From Shinella sumterensis (GTDB lineage Bacteria; Pseudomonadota; Alphaproteobacteria; Rhizobiales; Rhizobiaceae): 64,000 bases of DNA. Below the pieces are notes generated by a model. That model did no database searches and was not told the origin of the DNA. It worked only from the letters and a program-made list of their open reading frames with translations. The translations under genes were made by a program, and so were the position numbers. The stretch spans positions 186,001 to 250,000 of the forward strand of contig NZ_MYFN02000007.1 in NCBI RefSeq assembly GCF_004514425.2. Reading direction: 5' to 3'. Shown in pieces: positions 1 through 10,613 of the stretch (the first letter of the stretch is position 1; the number at the start of each line of letters is the position of its first letter).

Positions 1-250
1 GATAGAGCGCGCCGGCTAGCCGCAACGCGTCATAGGCAAAGGGCACCGCCATCAGGAAGGCGGTGATGCCGAGCGCAGCCGACAAGACATAGAAGACGAA
101 GCCAAGCGCGACGCCGCCGAGCGAGACGAGACCGGCCGCCGGCCCCTGGCAGATCGAGCGGGAGACGAGATAGATCATGTTCGGCCCCGGCGTCAGCACC
201 ATGCCGAGCGCGATGAGGGCGAAGGCGGCAAGGCTTGTCGGGTCGGGCAC
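1..250 (-). CDS. LysE family translocator, N-terminal part (cut by window edge)
   Basis: The minus strand reads a GTG start (250-248) preceded by an AGGGAG ribosome site, then 83 residues with no stop up to the window edge. The N-terminus carries the LysE/RhtB signature: a hydrophobic helix followed by TPGPNMIYLVSRS and a second glycine-rich helix. Family members are inner-membrane exporters of amino acids or their analogues, about 200 residues long, so the C-terminal 60% lies outside. It is head-to-head with another LysE member starting at 524. The substrate cannot be told from sequence. Confidence 0.85.
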   Translation of the reverse strand, partial: MPDPTSLAAFALIALGMVLTPGPNMIYLVSRSICQGPAAGLVSLGGVALGFVFYVLSAALGITAFLMAVPFAYDALRLAGALY

Positions 251-523
251 GGACGTTTCTCCCTGATGCGCCCCTAAAGCCTACGCCGCGGCTGCGGCCA
301 TCGCAAGGAGGGCCCTTGTCCCGGTGACAAGTGCCGCCGCCGGCCGTGGCCCGCCGTTGACGCGAATGCAGGCGCCGCGATACCGCCTTGCCCGGGCCGA
401 ATGAACCGGTCCCGCCGGCTTTCACGCGCCGTTTTCGCGCGTTCAGATGACGGATCAGCGAGCGCGCGACCCATTGCCGGAAAACGGCGTCGGGCGTAAG
501 AGGAGCCGATCAAGGAGCTCTCC

Positions 524-1141
524 ATGTCGCTTGCCGTTCTTCTCGCCTATTCCGGCGCGCTCTTCATCGCCGCCATCATTCCCGGCCCCGGCATCACGGC
601 CATCGTGGCGCGTGCGCTCGGTTCCGGTTTCCGGCCGACCTTCTTCATGGGGCTCGGGCTCATCCTCGGCGACATGGTCTATCTGACGGCCGTCATCCTC
701 GGCCTCGCCTTCATCGCGCAGACCTTCACCACGGCCTTCATGGTCATCAAGATCGCCGGTGCGCTCTATCTCGGCTATATCGCCTGGAAGCTGTGGACCA
801 CCGGGCTCCTGCCGCAGGATATCGAGGCCCGCCGCACCACGAGCAACGGCGCGGCCTTCCTTTCCGGCCTGCTCGTGACGCTCGGCAATCCCAAGACGAT
901 GCTGTTCTACGTGGCGCTCGTGCCGACGCTCGTCGACCTCAACGCCGTCGGCCTTGCGGACTACGGCCTGCTGCTGGCTGCGACCTTCATCGTGCTTCTC
1001 GCCGTGCTCATTCCCTATATCGCGCTCGCCTCGCGCGCCCGGCTGCTTCTCAGGCAGCCCAAGGCCCTGCAAAGGCTGAACCGCGTCGCGGCGAGCGTTC
1101 TTGCCGGCACGGCGGCCTATATCGCGACGAGGGCGGCCTGA
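524..1141 (+). CDS. LysE/RhtB family amino-acid exporter
   Basis: This is a full-length 205-residue member of the LysE/RhtB export family, an inner-membrane protein with about six helices. The N-terminal signature [17 protein letters not shown] and the later [14 protein letters not shown] helix are typical. An AAGGAG site lies six bases before the ATG. LysE proteins export amino acids such as lysine, threonine or homoserine; the substrate here is unknown. cysK follows 127 bp downstream on the same strand, so export of cysteine-related metabolites is possible but only inferred from position. Confidence 0.9.
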   Translation: MSLAVLLAYSGALFIAAIIPGPGITAIVARALGSGFRPTFFMGLGLILGDMVYLTAVILGLAFIAQTFTTAFMVIKIAGALYLGYIAWKLWTTGLLPQDIEARRTTSNGAAFLSGLLVTLGNPKTMLFYVALVPTLVDLNAVGLADYGLLLAATFIVLLAVLIPYIALASRARLLLRQPKALQRLNRVAASVLAGTAAYIATRAA

Positions 1142-1268
1142 CGGGAGCGGGCTTTCGCAGCGGAACGACCCGATTATTCCACAACCGGCGCTTTTGCCGC
1201 GAAATCCGGACTCGTCTAAAGGCCCATTCCCTCCTACATTCCCGTCAACGAGAACCAGGAGGTACCCG

Positions 1269-2234
<966 letters not shown>

Positions 2235-2243
2235 CAGAGGATG

Positions 2244-2270
2244 GGCCCGCCGCCACAACCGCGGTGGGCC
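2244..2270 (+). terminator. Hairpin after cysK, possible terminator
   Basis: A GGCCCGCCGC/GCGGTGGGCC stem with a short A/C loop starts nine bases past the cysK stop. It has no clear T-run (TTCC follows), so it may be a weak terminator or an mRNA-stabilising hairpin. It precedes the downstream VOC gene. Confidence 0.5.
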
Positions 2271-2293
2271 TTCCGCAACAGGCGGGCTCTGCC

Positions 2294-2692
2294 ATGCTCC
2301 ACCATCTTTCCCTCGGCGTTCACAGCCTGGACCGGGCCGTCGTGTTCTACGACGCCGCGATGGCGGCGCTCGGCTATGCACGCGTCTGGTCCGACATCCG
2401 GCCGGGTGAGCCCGGACAGGCTGTGGGCTACGGTCTCCCGGGCGGTGGCGATAAGCTCGCCATCAAGGAACTTGGCGTCGCTGCGCATCCTCCCGGACCG
2501 GGCTTCCACATCGCCTTCGCCGCGTCGAGCCGCGCGGCCGTGGACCGTTTCCACGCCGCCGCACTGGCGGCCGGCGGCACCGACAACGGGGCACCCGGGC
2601 TTCGGGCGCAGTATGGCCCGGACTATTATGCCGCCTTCGTCATCGACCCGGACGGGCACCGGATCGAAGCCGTCTTCAAGTGGCCGGCGTGA
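2294..2692 (+). CDS. VOC (glyoxalase/bleomycin resistance) superfamily protein
   Basis: A 132-residue protein opening with MLHHLSLGVHSLDRAVVFYD, the first beta-alpha unit of a vicinal oxygen chelate fold. It closes with DPDGHRIEAVF, the usual second metal-side motif. H4 and the penultimate-strand E fit metal ligands. The VOC fold covers glyoxalases, dioxygenases and resistance proteins; no specific substrate can be assigned. A GTG at 2264 would add ten residues, but the ATG at 2294 matches the family start better. It lies downstream of cysK with no evidence of a shared role. Confidence 0.85.
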   Translation: MLHHLSLGVHSLDRAVVFYDAAMAALGYARVWSDIRPGEPGQAVGYGLPGGGDKLAIKELGVAAHPPGPGFHIAFAASSRAAVDRFHAAALAAGGTDNGAPGLRAQYGPDYYAAFVIDPDGHRIEAVFKWPA

Positions 2693-2767
2693 CGCCACGG
2701 CACGCCGCATGACCCGCTCGATATCGCGTGCCATCTCCCGTTCACGCCGCCAGTCGCGGGCCCGGCG

Positions 2768-2874
2768 CTAGAGCATTTCCGGTGAACTCCGGTTCACCGG
2801 ACATGCTCCAGATTCCTGTTTTTGCCGCATTATCCGACGCCGAAGCGACTTCGCTTCGGCTGGAAATGCTTTAG
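2768..2874. repeat. MITE-like palindromic intergenic element
   Basis: A 107-bp element bounded by 13-bp terminal inverted repeats with one mismatch (CTAGAGCATTTCC at 2768-2780 against GGAAATGCTTTAG at 2862-2874). It holds two perfect internal hairpins: 10-bp arms at 2778-2787/2792-2801 and 9-bp arms at 2840-2848/2851-2859. There is no coding potential. It resembles the short palindromic repeats scattered in rhizobial genomes (family resemblance from memory). The right repeat supplies the TAA stop of the comM gene. Confidence 0.75.
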
Positions 2875-4400
2875 GCCGCGACCATCCGCTCTCCCACGAT
2901 GCGATAGGAAATGGCTTCCGCCAGATGGATCCGTCCGACGATCGCGGCTTCGTCGAGATCGGCCAGCGTGCGGGCGACCTTGAGCACACGATGATAGCCA
3001 CGCGCGGAAAACCGCATCTTCTCCGCCGCATCCCGCAACAGCTGGAGGCCCGCCGGATCGGGCTCGGCCATGCGTTCGACGAGGGCGGTGGAGGCGCGGG
3101 CATTGCTGGTCACCCGGGGCATGCCCAGACGGGCGAACCGGTCGACCTGCAGGGCGCGCGCGGTCGCGACGCGCCGGGCAACCGCCTCGCTCGGCTCGGT
3201 GGCCACGGGGCGGATGAGATCGCTCGCCGACACCGCCGGCACATCGATGCGGATATCGATGCGGTCCATGAACGGGCCGGAAACGCGGGCCTGATACTCG
3301 CTCATGCAGCGCGGCCCGCGCGCGCAGCTGCGTCCCGGCTCGCCCGCCATGCCGCAGCGGCAGGGATTCATCGCCGCGACGAGCTGGAAGGCCGCGGGAT
3401 AGCTGACGCGGTGGTTGGCCCGCGCGATGATGCATTCGCCCGTCTCCAGCGGCTGGCGCAAGGCATCGAGCGCCTGCGGCGAGAATTCCGGCAGCTCGTC
3501 AAGGAACAGCACGCCGTTGTGCGCGAGCGACACCTCACCGGGCCTTGCCCGCGATCCGCCGCCCACAAGGGCCGCCATGGTGGCGGAATGATGCGGCGTG
3601 CGGAACGGGCGCCGATCCGACAGGCGCCCTCCGGAAAGCTGGCCGGCGATGGAATGGATCATCGAGACGTCGAGCAGCTCCGCCGGCGAGAGCGGCGGCA
3701 GGATGGCGGCCAGCCGCGCGGCGAGCATGGACTTGCCCGAGCCGGGCGGCCCGACCATCAGCAGGTTGTGGTTGCCCGCCGCCGCCACTTCCAGCGCGCG
3801 CTTGGCGCTTTCCTGCCCGCGGATATCGGCAAGATCCGGCAGGCCGGCGGCAGCGGCGCGAATGGCCGGCGCCGGGCGCGACAGGACCTGGCTGCCCTTG
3901 AAATGATTGGCAAGCGCGATCAGGCTGCGGGGCGCCAGAATATCGAGACCGCCGCCGGCCCAGGCGGCTTCCGCGCCGTTTTCCGCCGGGCAGATCAGGC
4001 CTCTGCCCAGGGCGTTGGCCGCCATGGCTGCGGGAAGCGCACCGGCAACCGGCGCGATCGTGCCGTCGAGATTGAGTTCGCCGATGACGAGATAATCATC
4101 CAGCGCATCGCCCGGCACCGCCCCGAGCGCCGTCATCAGGCCGAGCGCAATGGCGAGGTCGTAGTGGCTGCCCTCCTTGGGCAGGTCGGCCGGGGCAAGG
4201 TTGATCGTGACCCGCTTGGGCGGCAGCGAGAGGCCGGAGGCGTGCAGAGCGGCCTGCACCCGCTCGCGGCTTTCGGCGACCGCCTTGTCGGCGAGGCCGA
4301 CGATCTGCATGCCCACCTTGCCCGGCGCGACCATCACCTGCACATCGACAGGCACGCCCTCGATGCCCCGAAACGCTATTGTCCCGACACGCGCCACCAT
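2871..4400 (-). CDS. comM: YifB/ComM family Mg-chelatase-like AAA+ ATPase
   Basis: A 509-residue cytoplasmic AAA+ protein. In naturally competent bacteria ComM is a helicase that promotes branch migration during uptake of foreign DNA; in others its role is unclear. An N-terminal LonC-like domain (GVPVDVQVMVAPGK... PADLPKEGSHYD) is followed by Walker A GPPGSGKS at 217-224, Walker B LFLDE near 298-302, a cysteine cluster after AMNPCRCG and the C-terminal chelatase domain. The frame extends to 4439, but MVARVGTIAFRG at 4400 is the family start. The stop codon lies in a palindromic repeat. Confidence 0.95.
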   Translation of the reverse strand: MVARVGTIAFRGIEGVPVDVQVMVAPGKVGMQIVGLADKAVAESRERVQAALHASGLSLPPKRVTINLAPADLPKEGSHYDLAIALGLMTALGAVPGDALDDYLVIGELNLDGTIAPVAGALPAAMAANALGRGLICPAENGAEAAWAGGGLDILAPRSLIALANHFKGSQVLSRPAPAIRAAAAGLPDLADIRGQESAKRALEVAAAGNHNLLMVGPPGSGKSMLAARLAAILPPLSPAELLDVSMIHSIAGQLSGGRLSDRRPFRTPHHSATMAALVGGGSRARPGEVSLAHNGVLFLDELPEFSPQALDALRQPLETGECIIARANHRVSYPAAFQLVAAMNPCRCGMAGEPGRSCARGPRCMSEYQARVSGPFMDRIDIRIDVPAVSASDLIRPVATEPSEAVARRVATARALQVDRFARLGMPRVTSNARASTALVERMAEPDPAGLQLLRDAAEKMRFSARGYHRVLKVARTLADLDEAAIVGRIHLAEAISYRIVGERMVAA

Positions 4401-4599
4401 GACTGCCCCCGCTCGCTCCAGCCGAAAACGGACCATCAAACCCGCCCCAGGGTTGCAGCTGCAAATCTGGCATGGAATGCGGAATGAAACAAGAACAACT
4501 ATAGAACTTCGGCGAGAATTATCCGCGCATCGGTTGCATGCGGTTGTATCGGCGGAACAAAGGCGGGGCGGCGGCGAACCGCGGGCCCCGCCGCCGGCG

Positions 4600-5544
4600 T
4601 CAGCGTTTGCTTTCGATGGCGTCCCACAACAGGGCCGCGATGTCGGCGCCGCCGAACTTCTTCACCTCGCGCAACCCCGTCGGCGAGGTGACGTTGATCT
4701 CGGTCATGTAGTCGCCGATGACGTCGATGCCCACGAGCAGGAAGCCGCGCTCGCGCAGCGCAGGGCCGATGCGGGCGCAGATTTCCCTTTCGCGCCCCGT
4801 CAGTTCCGTCGGCTCCGGGCGGCCGCCGGCATGCATGTTGGAGCGGGCATCGTGCTCGGCCGGCACGCGGTTGATCGCACCCACCGGCTCGCCATCGACA
4901 AGGATGATGCGCTTGTCGCCCTTGCGAACGTCGGGCAGATATTGCTGGGCGATGAAGGGCTCGCGGAACATCTGGCCGAACATTTCGAGCAGCGACGACA
5001 GGTTGCGGTCGTCCTTGGTCGAATGGAAGACACCGGCGCCGCCATTGCCATAGAGCGGCTTGAGGATCATGTCGCCCATCTCGTCACGGAAGCGGCGGAT
5101 CTCGGCGGGATCGCGGGTGATCAGGGTCTTGGGCATCAGGTCGGCGAATTCGGTGACGAAGATCTTCTCCGGCGAATTGCGCACCCAGGCCGGGTCATTG
5201 ACGACGAGCGTCTTCGGATGGATCCGCTCGAGCAGGTGCGTGGAGGTGATATAGGACATGTCGAAGGGCGGATCCTGGCGCAGCAGAACCACGTCCATGG
5301 TCGAGAGATCGACGCGCTCGGCCTCGCCCAGCGTATAGTGGTCGCCCTTGATGTCGCGCAGTTCCATCGGCTCGACGCTCGCATAGACCTTCCCGTCCCG
5401 CAGGCTCAGCCGGTCGGGCGTGTAGTGAAAGAGCCTGTAGCCGCGGGCCTGCGCCTCGAGGCTCATGGCGAAGGTGGAATCGCCGGCGATGCTGATGGTC
5501 GACACATGGTCCATCTGGACCGCGACGTTCTTGATCTTAGCCAT
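4600..5544 (-). CDS. gshB: Glutathione synthase
   Basis: An ATP-grasp ligase joining gamma-glutamylcysteine and glycine, the last step of glutathione synthesis, in the cytoplasm. The 314-residue length is normal. Visible family motifs are [11 protein letters not shown] near 89-99, [12 protein letters not shown] at 116-127, the glycine-rich ATP loop [10 protein letters not shown] at 162-171 and a late [17 protein letters not shown] metal/ATP segment. It is the last gene of a minus-strand run rsmI-yraN-gshB, 117 bp after yraN, an order I recall as common in alphaproteobacteria. About 200 bp separate it from comM. Confidence 0.97.
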   Translation of the reverse strand: MAKIKNVAVQMDHVSTISIAGDSTFAMSLEAQARGYRLFHYTPDRLSLRDGKVYASVEPMELRDIKGDHYTLGEAERVDLSTMDVVLLRQDPPFDMSYITSTHLLERIHPKTLVVNDPAWVRNSPEKIFVTEFADLMPKTLITRDPAEIRRFRDEMGDMILKPLYGNGGAGVFHSTKDDRNLSSLLEMFGQMFREPFIAQQYLPDVRKGDKRIILVDGEPVGAINRVPAEHDARSNMHAGGRPEPTELTGREREICARIGPALRERGFLLVGIDVIGDYMTEINVTSPTGLREVKKFGGADIAALLWDAIESKR

Positions 5545-5661
5545 GAAAAGTCCCCTCAGAAATGCCGCTCACATTTAGGACGCCCCGGGCGCGAAGACAA
5601 CGCCGGCCGGAGGCGAAATCCGCGGTGGCGTCGCCCGGACAGACTTCAGGGCTCTTTCCCG

Positions 5662-6030
5662 TCAGAACGCATCCACGAAATGCCGTGGCAGCCGCCATGG
5701 CCGCACCGCGACGATGTCGTAGCGCAGGGAAATACGGTGGGCGTCGGGCTGGCGGGCGAGCCAGACTTCGCTCGCCGCGCGGATGCGGCGCTGGGCCGTG
5801 CCGGTCACCGCGAAGACGGCGCTGTCCGCATCGCGGCGCGCCTTGACCTCCACGCAGACCACCAGATCGCCGCGCCGGGCGATGATGTCGATCTCGCCGG
5901 CCTTGGTGCGGTAGCGGATCGCGCGGATGCGATAGCCCTTGGCGAGAAGATAGAGCGCGGCGAGATATTCCGAGACGTGCCCGCGGCGGAAGGCCTTGAG
6001 CCGGTTCGGATCCGCCGGCCTATCGCGCAT
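5662..6030 (-). CDS. yraN: YraN family (UPF0102) endonuclease-like protein
   Basis: A 122-residue UPF0102 protein with a PD-(D/E)XK nuclease-like core. Candidate metal residues are E46 and D48 in GEIDII and E61/K63 in VEVKAR. The start [17 protein letters not shown] is typical. The family's role is unproven, though it often sits next to rsmI. Here its start overlaps the rsmI stop by 11 bp, which points to translational coupling. Confidence 0.92.
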   Translation of the reverse strand: MRDRPADPNRLKAFRRGHVSEYLAALYLLAKGYRIRAIRYRTKAGEIDIIARRGDLVVCVEVKARRDADSAVFAVTGTAQRRIRAASEVWLARQPDAHRISLRYDIVAVRPWRLPRHFVDAF

Positions 6031-6946
6031 CGCCGTCCTTCAGGTCGAGCAGGCGCTGGTAGAGATCGCGCCGCGGCAGGCCTGTCTGGCGGGCCGCCTC
6101 GGTCGCCGCCTTGCCGGCCGGCATGTCGCGGACAAGCTTTGCGAGCAGGCGGTCGACGTCTTCCGCCTCGGGTGCGGCCGCCTCGCCCGGCGGGCCGATG
6201 ACCAGCACGATCTCGCCCTTGACCGCGCTGGCCTCGGCATAATGCGCCGCGAGCTCGCCGAGCGTCCCACGGCGGAATTCCTCGAAGGTCTTGGTCAGTT
6301 CGCGGCAGACGCAGGCCGGCCGGCTTTCGCCCAGCACATCGGCCGCGGACACCAGCGTGGCGGCGATGCGATGGGGCGATTCGAAGAAGAGAAGCGTGGC
6401 GGGAACGCCGGCAAGCTCGGCCAGCCGGTCGCGCCGGGCCTTGTCCTTCGACGGCAGGAACCCGGCGAAGAAGAAGGCGTCGTTCGGAAGACCCGCGCCG
6501 ACAAGGGCGGCGAGCGGCGCCGAAGCGCCGGGAATGGGCACGACGCGGTGACCGGCCTCGATGGCGAGCAATGCGAGGCGATAACCGGGGTCGGAAACGA
6601 GCGGCGTGCCGGCATCCGACACCAGCGCGACGGACTTGCCGGCCTCCAGTGCCGCGATCAGGCGCGGGCCGACCTCGTCGGCATTGTATTCGTGGTAGGC
6701 GTAGGGCCGGTTGACGATGCCGTAGCGGTCGAGCAGCACGCGGGTGACGCGCGTGTCCTCGCAGGCCAGCACATCGGCGCCGGCCAGCGTTTCGAGCGCC
6801 CGCAGCGTGATATCGGAGAGGTTGCCGATGGGCGTCGCCACGAGATAGAGCGCCGGCTCCAGCGGCCGGGCGGGCACCACGGCATTGTGCAGGCGGAACG
6901 TCCTGCCGCCTTCGCCCATCCCGCTTGCCACGCTTTCGTCCCGCAT
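6020..6946 (-). CDS. rsmI: 16S rRNA (cytidine-1402 2'-O)-methyltransferase
   Basis: RsmI methylates the 2'-O of C1402 in 16S rRNA, tuning the ribosomal P site. It has the tetrapyrrole-methylase fold: [19 protein letters not shown] at the N-terminus, [14 protein letters not shown], then [16 protein letters not shown] for SAM binding. The start at 6946 gives 308 residues, slightly long for the family; an in-frame ATG at 6919 gives 299 and is a credible alternative. It leads the rsmI-yraN-gshB run and is divergent from dnaN. Confidence 0.95.
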   Translation of the reverse strand: MRDESVASGMGEGGRTFRLHNAVVPARPLEPALYLVATPIGNLSDITLRALETLAGADVLACEDTRVTRVLLDRYGIVNRPYAYHEYNADEVGPRLIAALEAGKSVALVSDAGTPLVSDPGYRLALLAIEAGHRVVPIPGASAPLAALVGAGLPNDAFFFAGFLPSKDKARRDRLAELAGVPATLLFFESPHRIAATLVSAADVLGESRPACVCRELTKTFEEFRRGTLGELAAHYAEASAVKGEIVLVIGPPGEAAAPEAEDVDRLLAKLVRDMPAGKAATEAARQTGLPRRDLYQRLLDLKDGDAR

Positions 6947-7180
6947 CGATCCCACGCCTTTCCGGCCGCGTGAACGGCCGTGCATTCCACCCCTTATGGT
7001 CGAGCACCGGCACGCTCGCAAGAGACGACGGTTGACTATCGCGTGTCGCGCACCGTTAGCACTTGCAATCCGTCGCGAAATTCTGCCATTTTGCCCGTCC
7101 CATCTTTCCGGCCTGGCCGGAATTTCAAGGCAATGCCGCGCCGGTTTCCGGCGTGCCAGCGGTCGAAAGCGGTACAGTTC

Positions 7181-8299
7181 ATGCGCATTACTCTCGAGCG
7201 GTCCAATCTCCTGAAGTCGTTGAACCACGTTCATCGCGTGGTCGAGCGGCGCAACACGATCCCGATCCTCTCGAACGTTCTGCTGCGCTGCGACGGCGCC
7301 AGCCTCGACATGAAGGCGACGGACCTCGACCTCGAGATCACCGAGGCGACGCCCGCGCAGGTCGACCAGGCCGGCGCCACGACCGTTCCGGCCCACCTTC
7401 TCTACGATATCGTGCGCAAGCTTTCCGACGGTTCGGAAGTCGCGCTCGCCACCAATGCCGACGGCTCGTCCATGTCGGTCACGTCGGGCCGCTCGAAATT
7501 CTCGCTGCAGTGCCTGCCGCAGTCCGACTTCCCCGATCTCACCGCCGGCAGCTTCTCGCACACGTTCCGCCTCAAGGCGACGGACCTCAAGATGCTGATC
7601 GATCGCACGCAGTTCGCGATCTCGACCGAAGAGACCCGCTATTACCTCAACGGTATCTTCATCCACACGATCGAGAGCGAAGGCCAGCTGAAGCTGCGCG
7701 CGGTCGCCACCGACGGCCATCGCCTGGCGCGCGCCGACGTGGAAGCGCCTTCGGGCTCCGAGGGCATGCCGGGCATCATCATCCCGCGCAAGACGGTCGG
7801 CGAGTTGCAGAAGCTGGTGGACAATCCCGAGCTCGTTGTCACCGTCGAGGTGTCGGATGCGAAGATCCGCTTCACCATCGGCTCCATCGTGCTGACCTCC
7901 AAGCTGATCGACGGCACCTTCCCGGATTACCAGCGCGTGATCCCGACGAACAACGACAAGGAACTGAAGATCGACTGCCAGTCCTTCGCGCAGGCCGTCG
8001 ACCGCGTCTCCACCATCTCGTCGGAACGCGGCCGCGCCGTGAAGCTGGCGCTGGCCGAGGGGCAGCTGACGCTCACCGTCAACAACCCTGATTCCGGAAG
8101 TGCGACGGAAGAACTGCCCGTCGGCTACGACAACGATCCGCTCGAAATCGGCTTCAACGCGAAGTACCTGCTCGACATCACCGCGCAGCTTTCGGGCTCG
8201 GAAGCCGTGTTCATGCTGGCCGATCCGGGCTCGCCGACGCTCGTGCGTGATCTCGCCGGCGACGACGCGCTTTATGTTCTGATGCCGATGCGCGTCTAG
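7181..8299 (+). CDS. dnaN: DNA polymerase III beta sliding clamp
   Basis: The ring-shaped processivity clamp of DNA polymerase III. It has 372 residues, the standard length, starting MRITLERSNLLKSLNHVHRVV. Three clamp domains can be followed, ending in YVLMPMRV, the conserved C-terminus lining the partner-binding pocket. The frame stays open upstream to 6980, but only the ATG at 7181 gives the family N-terminus. dnaN is not beside dnaA, as expected in Rhizobiales. A strong rho-independent terminator follows. Confidence 0.98.
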   Translation: MRITLERSNLLKSLNHVHRVVERRNTIPILSNVLLRCDGASLDMKATDLDLEITEATPAQVDQAGATTVPAHLLYDIVRKLSDGSEVALATNADGSSMSVTSGRSKFSLQCLPQSDFPDLTAGSFSHTFRLKATDLKMLIDRTQFAISTEETRYYLNGIFIHTIESEGQLKLRAVATDGHRLARADVEAPSGSEGMPGIIIPRKTVGELQKLVDNPELVVTVEVSDAKIRFTIGSIVLTSKLIDGTFPDYQRVIPTNNDKELKIDCQSFAQAVDRVSTISSERGRAVKLALAEGQLTLTVNNPDSGSATEELPVGYDNDPLEIGFNAKYLLDITAQLSGSEAVFMLADPGSPTLVRDLAGDDALYVLMPMRV

Positions 8300-8331
8300 G
8301 GCCGGTCTCGCGGCTTGGGTAAACCGTTCAG

Positions 8332-8362
8332 GAACCCGCCGGCCGCCGGCGGGTTCTTTTTT
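8332..8362 (+). terminator. Rho-independent terminator of dnaN
   Basis: A perfect GC stem GAACCCGCCGGC/GCCGGCGGGTTC with a tight loop is followed by a run of six T residues, about 33 bases past the dnaN stop. It is a textbook intrinsic terminator on the plus strand. Confidence 0.92.
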
Positions 8363-8505
8363 ACCCGGTCGCTGACCGGAAACGCCTGACAGCGACGCAA
8401 TCAGACTTGTTTTTGACGCAAACCGCGTCGCATATTCGCCGGGCCGATGAGTCGAGGGGGCACAACCCGCCAGCGGCTTGCGGATGAACCATGAAGGGGA
8501 ACGAC

Positions 8506-9108
8506 ATGACGCTGCGCATGAAGGTGAAGGAACGCTTCGGCAAGAAATTCGATGACGAGATCCGTTTCTTCAAGGGCTGGGTGAGCAACACCAAGGCGGT
8601 CGGCGCGATCATCCCGACCTCTTCCGTCACCGCCCGGCGGATGGCGAGCGTCGTCAACCCCGCCTCCGGCCTTCCGGTCCTCGAGCTCGGCCCGGGCACC
8701 GGCGTCATCACCAAGGCGATCCTCGGCGCGGGCATCGCCCCGGACAAGCTGGTTTCCGTGGAATTCTCGACGGATTTCTACAATCACCTCGTCGAACGCT
8801 TCCACGGCGTCAACTTCATCAACGGCGATGCCTTCGATCTCGACAAGACGCTCGGCGATCTCAAGGACATGACCTTCGACAGCGTCATTTCCGCCGTGCC
8901 GCTGCTCAACTTCCCCATGCACCGCCGCGTCGAGCTGATCGAGGACCTCCTGTCGCGCATCCCCATCGGCCGGCCGGTCGTGCAGATTTCCTACGGGCCG
9001 CTTTCCCCCGTCGTCGCCATGCCGGACCGCTACCAGATCAGCCATCTCGACTTCGTCGTGCGCAACATCCCGCCGGCGCAGCTGTGGACCTACCGCCGCA
9101 CCCATTGA
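8506..9108 (+). CDS. pmtA: Phosphatidylethanolamine N-methyltransferase
   Basis: A SAM-dependent enzyme that methylates phosphatidylethanolamine three times towards phosphatidylcholine, an important membrane lipid in rhizobia. It has 200 residues with motif [12 protein letters not shown] at 60-70. The opening [20 protein letters not shown] and IIPTSS are typical of rhizobial PmtA. An ATG at 8491 adds five residues, but AAGGGG sits seven bases before the 8506 ATG, so that start is chosen. The dnaN terminator separates it from upstream transcription. Confidence 0.93.
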   Translation: MTLRMKVKERFGKKFDDEIRFFKGWVSNTKAVGAIIPTSSVTARRMASVVNPASGLPVLELGPGTGVITKAILGAGIAPDKLVSVEFSTDFYNHLVERFHGVNFINGDAFDLDKTLGDLKDMTFDSVISAVPLLNFPMHRRVELIEDLLSRIPIGRPVVQISYGPLSPVVAMPDRYQISHLDFVVRNIPPAQLWTYRRTH

Positions 9109-9117
9109 GGTGTTGCG

Positions 9118-9699
9118 GTGTTCGCCGTCTACATCACCCATCCGCAGGTTGCCATCGACCCGGCCGTGCCGGTGCCGGACTGGGGCCTTTCCGAAAGGGG
9201 CGTGGAAAGGGCGCGGCTTGCGGCTTCCTCCGGCTGGGCGGGAGAGATCGGCCGCTTTGCCGCGAGCACCGAGCGCAAGGCCATCGAGACCGCCGAAATC
9301 CTCTCCGCCGGGCGCATCACGATCGAGACGGACCACGCCATGGGCGAGAACGACCGTTCCGCCACCGGCTACCTGCCGCCCGACGCCTTCGAGGACGCCG
9401 CAAACTGGTTCTTTGCGCATCCTGCGGAGAGCTTCAACGGCTGGGAGCGGGCGGTGGATGCGCAGGCGCGTATCGTTGCGGCCGTCGAGCGGGCGCTGGC
9501 CGGGCACGATCCCTCCGCCCCCATCGCCTTCGTCGGCCATGGCGGGGTCGGCACGCTGCTCAAATGCCACCTCCAGGGCAGGCCGATCGCGCGCGACCGG
9601 GACCAGCCTGCCGGCGGCGGCAATCTTTTCGCTTTCCGGCTTGCGGACCGCACCGTCACATGCGACTGGACGGCAATGGAATCTTGGAAAGGGTTTTGA
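9118..9699 (+). CDS. Histidine-phosphatase-fold protein with altered RHG motif
   Basis: A 193-residue protein of the histidine phosphatase (phosphoglycerate mutase-like) superfamily. It keeps [13 protein letters not shown], matching the usual second arginine block, and GHGGVGTLL with the distal histidine. The catalytic RHG near the N-terminus reads THP at residues 7-9, so the arginine and glycine are lost while H8 remains. Activity is therefore uncertain. The GTG start at 9118 follows a GAGG site and lies nine bases after pmtA; pyrF follows two bases later, so the three probably form an operon. Confidence 0.8.
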   Translation: MFAVYITHPQVAIDPAVPVPDWGLSERGVERARLAASSGWAGEIGRFAASTERKAIETAEILSAGRITIETDHAMGENDRSATGYLPPDAFEDAANWFFAHPAESFNGWERAVDAQARIVAAVERALAGHDPSAPIAFVGHGGVGTLLKCHLQGRPIARDRDQPAGGGNLFAFRLADRTVTCDWTAMESWKGF

Positions 9700-9701
9700 C
9701 C

Positions 9702-10400
9702 ATGTCCGCGCGCGACCGCCTGATCGTTGGCCTCGATGTACCGACCATCGCGGAGGCGGAACGGGTGGTCAGGACATTGGGCGACACCGCCCTCTTCTAC
9801 AAGATCGGTTACCAGCTGGTCTTCGCCGGCGGCCTGGAATTCGCCCGCGATCTTGCCAGGGATGGCAAGAAGGTCTTCCTCGACATGAAACTGCTCGACA
9901 TCGACAACACGGTGGCCAAGGGCGTCGAGAACATCGTCAAGATGGGCATGTCGATGCTGACCCTGCATGCCTATCCGAAGGCGATGGCCGCCGCGGTCGC
10001 CGCCACGAAGGGTTCGGATCTCTGCCTGCTCGGCGTCACCGTGCTCACCTCCATGGATGCCAAGGACGTCATCGACGCCGGCTATGAATACGATCCGCAC
10101 ACGCTGGTGCTGCGCCGCGCCGAACAGGCCCGCGTCGCCGGCATGGGCGGCGTGGTCTGCTCCGCCGAGGAGGCGCGCGCCGTGCGCAAGATCGTCGGCG
10201 CGGACATGGCCATCGTCACGCCCGGCATCCGCCCGGCCGGCGCCGAGCCTGGCGACCAGAAGCGCGTGATGACGCCCGCCGATGCCCTGAAGGCCGGCTC
10301 CAGCCATCTCGTCGTCGCCCGCCCCATCGTCAAGGCCGCCGATCCGCTTGCCGCCGCCCGGGCGATCCTCGCCGAGATGGACGGCGCGCTGGCGGCGTGA
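9702..10400 (+). CDS. pyrF: Orotidine 5'-phosphate decarboxylase
   Basis: The final enzyme of UMP synthesis, decarboxylating OMP in the cytoplasm. It has 232 residues in a TIM barrel. The catalytic DxKxxD reads D61-M-K63-L-L-D66, and the N-terminal LIVGLD and KIGYQL motifs and the late VTPGIRP phosphate loop are present. The start is two bases after the preceding stop, so translation is probably coupled. A palindromic repeat follows the stop. Confidence 0.97.
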   Translation: MSARDRLIVGLDVPTIAEAERVVRTLGDTALFYKIGYQLVFAGGLEFARDLARDGKKVFLDMKLLDIDNTVAKGVENIVKMGMSMLTLHAYPKAMAAAVAATKGSDLCLLGVTVLTSMDAKDVIDAGYEYDPHTLVLRRAEQARVAGMGGVVCSAEEARAVRKIVGADMAIVTPGIRPAGAEPGDQKRVMTPADALKAGSSHLVVARPIVKAADPLAAARAILAEMDGALAA

Positions 10401-10416
10401 AATAACGGACAGGCGG

Positions 10417-10578
10417 CCCCCTCATCCGACCCTTCGGGCCACCTTCTCCCCGAGGGGAGAAGGGAAGCGAGACGTCGGCGACAATGCCCTTCTCCCTGTG
10501 AGGAGAAGGAAGGGTGGCGACCTCTCATTTGTCCCCTTCTCCCCTCGGGGAGAAGATGCCGGCAGGCGGATGAGGGGG
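10417..10578. repeat. Inverted palindromic repeats of rhizobial type
   Basis: Two inverted copies of the same short element: CCCCTCATCCG... with a CTTCTCCCCGAGGGGAGAAG core at 10417-10467, and the reverse-oriented copy ending ...GGCGGATGAGGGG at 10532-10578. A third degenerate CTTCTCC/GGAGAAGG hairpin sits between them. There is no coding content. Such elements are widespread in rhizobial intergenic space (from memory) and may act as transcript ends or mRNA stabilisers. Confidence 0.75.
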
Positions 10579-10613
10579 GCGGCCGGGCTTCAACGATCAA
10601 AAGGGAGAAAACC

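Noticed and set aside
1142-1268. Possible riboswitch before cysK
   Set aside because: No conserved SAM- or cobalamin-type core could be traced by eye; only an ordinary leader with a ribosome site.
4177-6201. Plus-strand frame of 674 codons opposite comM, gshB and yraN
   Set aside because: It spans three genes with known families on the other strand and shows no recognisable domain.
6980-7180. N-terminal extension of dnaN
   Set aside because: The added 67 residues do not match any clamp; the ATG at 7181 gives the normal 372-residue protein.
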